A stretch of 8,961 bases of DNA from SZUA-287 sp036397975 (GTDB lineage: Bacteria; Bacteroidota; Ignavibacteria; UBA10030; UBA6906): assembly GCA_036397975.1 (NCBI GenBank), contig DASWHW010000201.1, forward strand, positions 1 to 8,961. The letters run 5' to 3'. The translations under genes and the position numbers were made by a program. The notes under the pieces are model-generated. The model was not told the DNA's origin. It searched no databases and was given only the letters and a program-made list of their open reading frames with translations. Below, in pieces: positions 6,961 through 8,961 of this stretch; the first letter of the stretch is position 1, and each line of letters begins with the position of its first letter.

Positions 6961-8022
6961 TTAAATACGATTAGAATTATCAAACATTTGAGAAATTGTT
7001 TTTGCTACATAATCTACCAGAGGAATCATCTTCGAGTAGTGCATTCTTTTTGGACCAATCACACCGATGGAGCCGGAAATGTCTCCAACGGTATACATTG
7101 AAGTTATGACGCCATACTGCGAAAGTTTCTCGTCATCGTTCTCCGAGCCGATGGATACTCGAATCTCCTTTGGTTTTCCTTCCTGTTTTTCCAGAACGTG
7201 AATAATAATCTCCTCGTTGCTGATAAGCTCGATGATACCCCTGAACTCGCTCGGGTTAACAAACTCCGGCTGGTCAAGGATACTCTCAGTCCCTGAAATG
7301 TGAAGCTTTTCAGATCTGTTCCTCAGGAATAGTTTGTCGACGGAGTCCACGAAGAGGCGAATCAATCCCATATCCTCACCCTGTGTGTCCTTAAGACGCT
7401 CGACAAATGTTTCCTTCACCTCTTTAATTGTCAGTCCGGCCAGCTTTTCATTCAGGAGTCTGGCAGTATAATCAAGTTTTTCCCGGGGTATCGCGGACGA
7501 GACTTCCATCATGATCGTTTGTACAAGTCCCGATTTAATGGAGATAATCACCATCACTCTGTTGGAGCTTACCTGGATCATTTCCATTTTCTCGATGGTT
7601 CCAGCGCTCAACTGCGGGGAAGTCACAACGCATAGCTGACGTGAAATTTTGCTAAGGACTTTTGACGTTTCATGGAGTATCGACTCCCGTTCTTCGGCAG
7701 CATCAAGGCCTCTTTTGATGTCCTCCTGCTGCTCCGTTGGAAGGCTTTCCATCTTCATAAGGTTATCGAGGTAATACCGATAGCCGAGATCGGTCGGGAC
7801 TCTGCCAGCCGAAGTATGTGGGTGGTTGATGTATCCCATATACTCAAGATCTGACATGACGTTGCGAATGCTTGCAGAACTCAGCCCAAGCTCGTCTTCG
7901 TGCCTCTTCGAAATAAACCTTGACCCTATTGGAGTGGCAGTTTCAATGAAATCGTGCACCACATAGTGTAATACGGTGCTCTCCCGATCCGACAAAGGCC
8001 TTTCGTTATTTTGAGTTGCCAT
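6961..8022 (-). CDS. hrcA: Heat-inducible transcription repressor HrcA
   Basis: This is a 353-residue HrcA, the repressor of class I heat-shock genes that normally binds the CIRCE operator and is kept active by GroEL. The N-terminal winged-helix domain contains FIETATPIGSRFIS (25-38), then LGLSSASIRNVMSDLEYMGY (45-64). It ends in the hallmark HPHTSAGRVPTDLGYRYYLD (67-86). The central GAF-like and dimerisation region covers about 105-310. The C-terminal signature GSIGVIGPKRMHYSKMIPLV spans 317-336. ATG 8022 is chosen. A TTG at 8040 would add six residues (MVYSKN) with no better ribosome site, while GAAGAA lies just upstream of ATG 8022. First gene of hrcA-grpE-dnaJ(-comEA-like). Autoregulation is expected for the family, but a canonical CIRCE is not visible upstream. 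Confidence 0.97.
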   Translation of the reverse strand: MATQNNERPLSDRESTVLHYVVHDFIETATPIGSRFISKRHEDELGLSSASIRNVMSDLEYMGYINHPHTSAGRVPTDLGYRYYLDNLMKMESLPTEQQEDIKRGLDAAEERESILHETSKVLSKISRQLCVVTSPQLSAGTIEKMEMIQVSSNRVMVIISIKSGLVQTIMMEVSSAIPREKLDYTARLLNEKLAGLTIKEVKETFVERLKDTQGEDMGLIRLFVDSVDKLFLRNRSEKLHISGTESILDQPEFVNPSEFRGIIELISNEEIIIHVLEKQEGKPKEIRVSIGSENDDEKLSQYGVITSMYTVGDISGSIGVIGPKRMHYSKMIPLVDYVAKTISQMFDNSNRI

Positions 8023-8040
8023 ATTCTTCGAATAAACCAA

Positions 8041-8065
8041 TTGAAATGCGACAGTACGACTTCAA
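8041..8065. promoter_or_regulatory. Inverted repeat at the hrcA transcription start, candidate operator
   Basis: TTGAA (8041-8045) and TTCAA (8061-8065) form an imperfect inverted repeat with 15 bp between. It lies directly downstream of the predicted -10 box of the hrcA promoter and upstream of the hrcA ATG, a position where a repressor would block initiation. It does not match CIRCE (TTAGCACTC-N9-GAGTGCTAA). It could be a divergent HrcA site, a site for another regulator, or chance, since the arms are only 5 bp. Confidence 0.25.
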
Positions 8066-8094
8066 AAAGTAATCAAAAGGCGTTTGCATGTCAA
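8066..8094 (-). promoter_or_regulatory. Sigma70-type promoter of the hrcA operon
   Basis: Read on the minus strand, TTGACA (8094-8089) and TACTTT (8071-8066) are separated by exactly 17 bp. The -35 box is a perfect consensus match and the -10 box matches four of six positions. Transcription should start near 8058, giving a leader of about 35 nt before hrcA ATG 8022. The DNA just upstream of the -35 (about 8095-8140) is strongly AT-rich and could act as an UP element. Promoter quality is unusually good for this window. Confidence 0.6.
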
Positions 8095-8239
8095 GGAAGA
8101 GATTATTATGAAAAATAAGAAGATAACTTCTAAAAAGGTGACAATGCGCGAGTGATTGAAGGTTGCATATCGCACTTTTTCATGATAGCTTCAACGCTAC
8201 TGAGCAAACCTTTTCTCCTTGTCAAACCGACCGAATGTA

Positions 8240-8961
8240 ATGACATACAGACTGTTTATTATTCCGCTCCTTGTTGTGATTTGGATTGAAGAAATCGCTC
8301 AAAAGAAGGAAAAAAATCCCACCTCTTACCAGTATGGTGGAGAACTAAATCTGATAAGAACTCGCGCCATTCCTCCCTTCTATCCTTTGGATTTTCGTAA
8401 AGCTGCCGACTTCAGCAGGCTAACGTTTGACAGTACAGTTATTTTATTTTCCGCCCGATTCGACAATCCAGTTGATTTCAGTTGGGCGACGTTCGAGAGC
8501 ACAGCTAATTTCCACCAGGCCACATTCAACACCATAGCTGATTTCCGCAACACCACCTTCAACAGCACAGCTGATTTCCGCTACACCACATTCGATAGCA
8601 TAGCTAATTTCACGAGAACTACATTCAACAGTAGAGCTGATTTCTACAGAGCCACATTCAACAGCACAGTTAATTTCCACGGCAGCAGATTGTACACAGC
8701 TTATTTCCGCCGGGCCAAATTCGACGGCACAACTGATTTCTCCTTGGCCGGATTCAACAGCAATACTTATTTCGACGGCGCCACATTCAACAGTATAGTT
8801 GATTTCGAACGCTCCCGATTCGACTGCAGAGCTGATTTCCGCAGCAGCACATTCGATAGCTTAGCTAATTTTCGGTGGGCCACATTTAGCGGCGAGGCCG
8901 TTTTCTTAGATGCTGAAGCCAAGGAGTATCTCAATTTTGAAGGTGCAGTAATAGGAGATGT
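8240..8961 (+). CDS. Pentapeptide-repeat protein with N-terminal hydrophobic segment (3' end cut)
   Basis: The frame is open from ATG 8240 to the window end (240 codons and continuing). Residues 5-16 (LFIIPLLVVIWI) form one hydrophobic stretch after a single Arg, consistent with a signal peptide or membrane anchor. A polar linker follows to about 50, and then a long run of tandem units with consensus A-D/N-F-R-x-x-T-F-N/D-S-x. Phenylalanines recur at alternating 5- and 6-residue spacing, giving an 11-residue period as in the Pentapeptide_3 type of repeat; this should fold as a right-handed beta helix. From about residue 223 the repeat breaks down (LDAEAKEYLNFEGAVIGD), so another domain or cap may follow. 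The start is uncertain: no good ribosome site precedes it, and TTG 8219 is also in frame. The gene is divergent from hrcA. Its function is unknown; proteins with this fold range from gyrase-protecting DNA mimics to structural scaffolds. Confidence 0.85.
   Translation, partial: MTYRLFIIPLLVVIWIEEIAQKKEKNPTSYQYGGELNLIRTRAIPPFYPLDFRKAADFSRLTFDSTVILFSARFDNPVDFSWATFESTANFHQATFNTIADFRNTTFNSTADFRYTTFDSIANFTRTTFNSRADFYRATFNSTVNFHGSRLYTAYFRRAKFDGTTDFSLAGFNSNTYFDGATFNSIVDFERSRFDCRADFRSSTFDSLANFRWATFSGEAVFLDAEAKEYLNFEGAVIGD
8405..8905 (+). repeat. Tandem 33-nt repeats inside the pentapeptide-repeat gene
   Basis: About 15 head-to-tail copies of a 33-nt unit with core TTCAACAGCACAGCTGATTT can be lined up. 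Identity between units is visible at DNA level and not only in protein: several neighbours share long identical runs and the same codons (GCT GAT/AAT TTC, ACA TTC AAC AGC). This suggests expansion or homogenisation by slippage or recombination. One unit (about 8690-8707) is a codon short. The repeat also makes open frames on the opposite strand that are not genes. Confidence 0.85.

Noticed and set aside
8144..8176. CIRCE-like GAGTG ... CACT pair
   Set aside because: The arms are in the wrong orientation (CIRCE is CACTC-N9-GAGTG), are only 4 bp and have the wrong spacing.
8163..8191. Promoter for the pentapeptide gene (TTGCAT-N17-TAGCTT)
   Set aside because: The match to consensus is poor, and several equally poor alternatives can be drawn in the same AT-rich stretch.
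8380..8680. Overlapping minus-strand open frames with repeated EIS/VECG-like units
   Set aside because: They are the reverse complement of the 33-nt repeat. The period keeps the opposite strand free of stops, and the protein-like regularity belongs to the plus-strand pentapeptide gene.
8405..8905. CRISPR array suggested by regular short repeats
   Set aside because: The 33-nt units are contiguous with no unique spacers, keep one reading frame, and encode a pentapeptide-type repeat.

Overview
The window is a compact bacterial chromosome segment of moderate GC. An hrcA-grpE-dnaJ heat-shock operon sits next to a lipid/polyketide-type operon, a bacterial-type dicluster ferredoxin and a DUF2147 protein. 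This combination fits the Bacteroidota/Chlorobiota side of the tree (Ignavibacteria-like). That placement is an inference from gene content and protein style only; there is no rRNA or other phylogenetic marker here.

Layout. (1) 1-428: the 3' part of a secreted DUF2147 protein, closed by a hairpin terminator at 453-474. (2) 506-4040, plus strand: four overlapping genes encoding a class I SAM methyltransferase, an SRPBCC (aromatase/cyclase- or COQ10-like) protein, a FabF-like ketosynthase with an intact Cys-His-His set, and a FAD-dependent oxidoreductase of the geranylgeranyl-reductase-like group. The overlaps of 11, 11 and 4 bp imply tight translational coupling. (3) 4210-4581, plus strand: an 8Fe ferredoxin with its own leader. 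(4) Minus strand, read from 8022 down to 4590: hrcA, grpE, dnaJ and a membrane-anchored ComEA-type helix-hairpin-helix protein, all probably transcribed from a good sigma70-type promoter at 8066-8094. (5) 8240-8961, plus strand: the 5' part of a gene divergent from hrcA, encoding a pentapeptide-repeat protein built on an 11-residue (33-nt) unit. It runs off the window end.

How the genes work together. The methyltransferase, cyclase-like protein, ketosynthase and flavoenzyme look like a small biosynthetic unit that extends an acyl chain and then cyclises, oxidises or reduces, and methylates it. No acyl carrier protein, acyltransferase, chain-length factor or type III synthase is visible, so either these are encoded elsewhere or the set tailors a product made elsewhere. 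The ferredoxin may supply electrons to this or another pathway, but only adjacency suggests it. HrcA, GrpE and DnaJ form the class I heat-shock regulator and the DnaK cochaperones; dnaK is not in the window. No canonical CIRCE element is recognisable upstream of hrcA.

The most interesting material is the uncharacterised biosynthetic operon, the repeat-built pentapeptide gene, and the divergent control region 8023-8239, which carries TTGAA/TTCAA inverted repeats and no CIRCE. Nothing here is a clear defence system, mobile element, CRISPR array or RNA gene.
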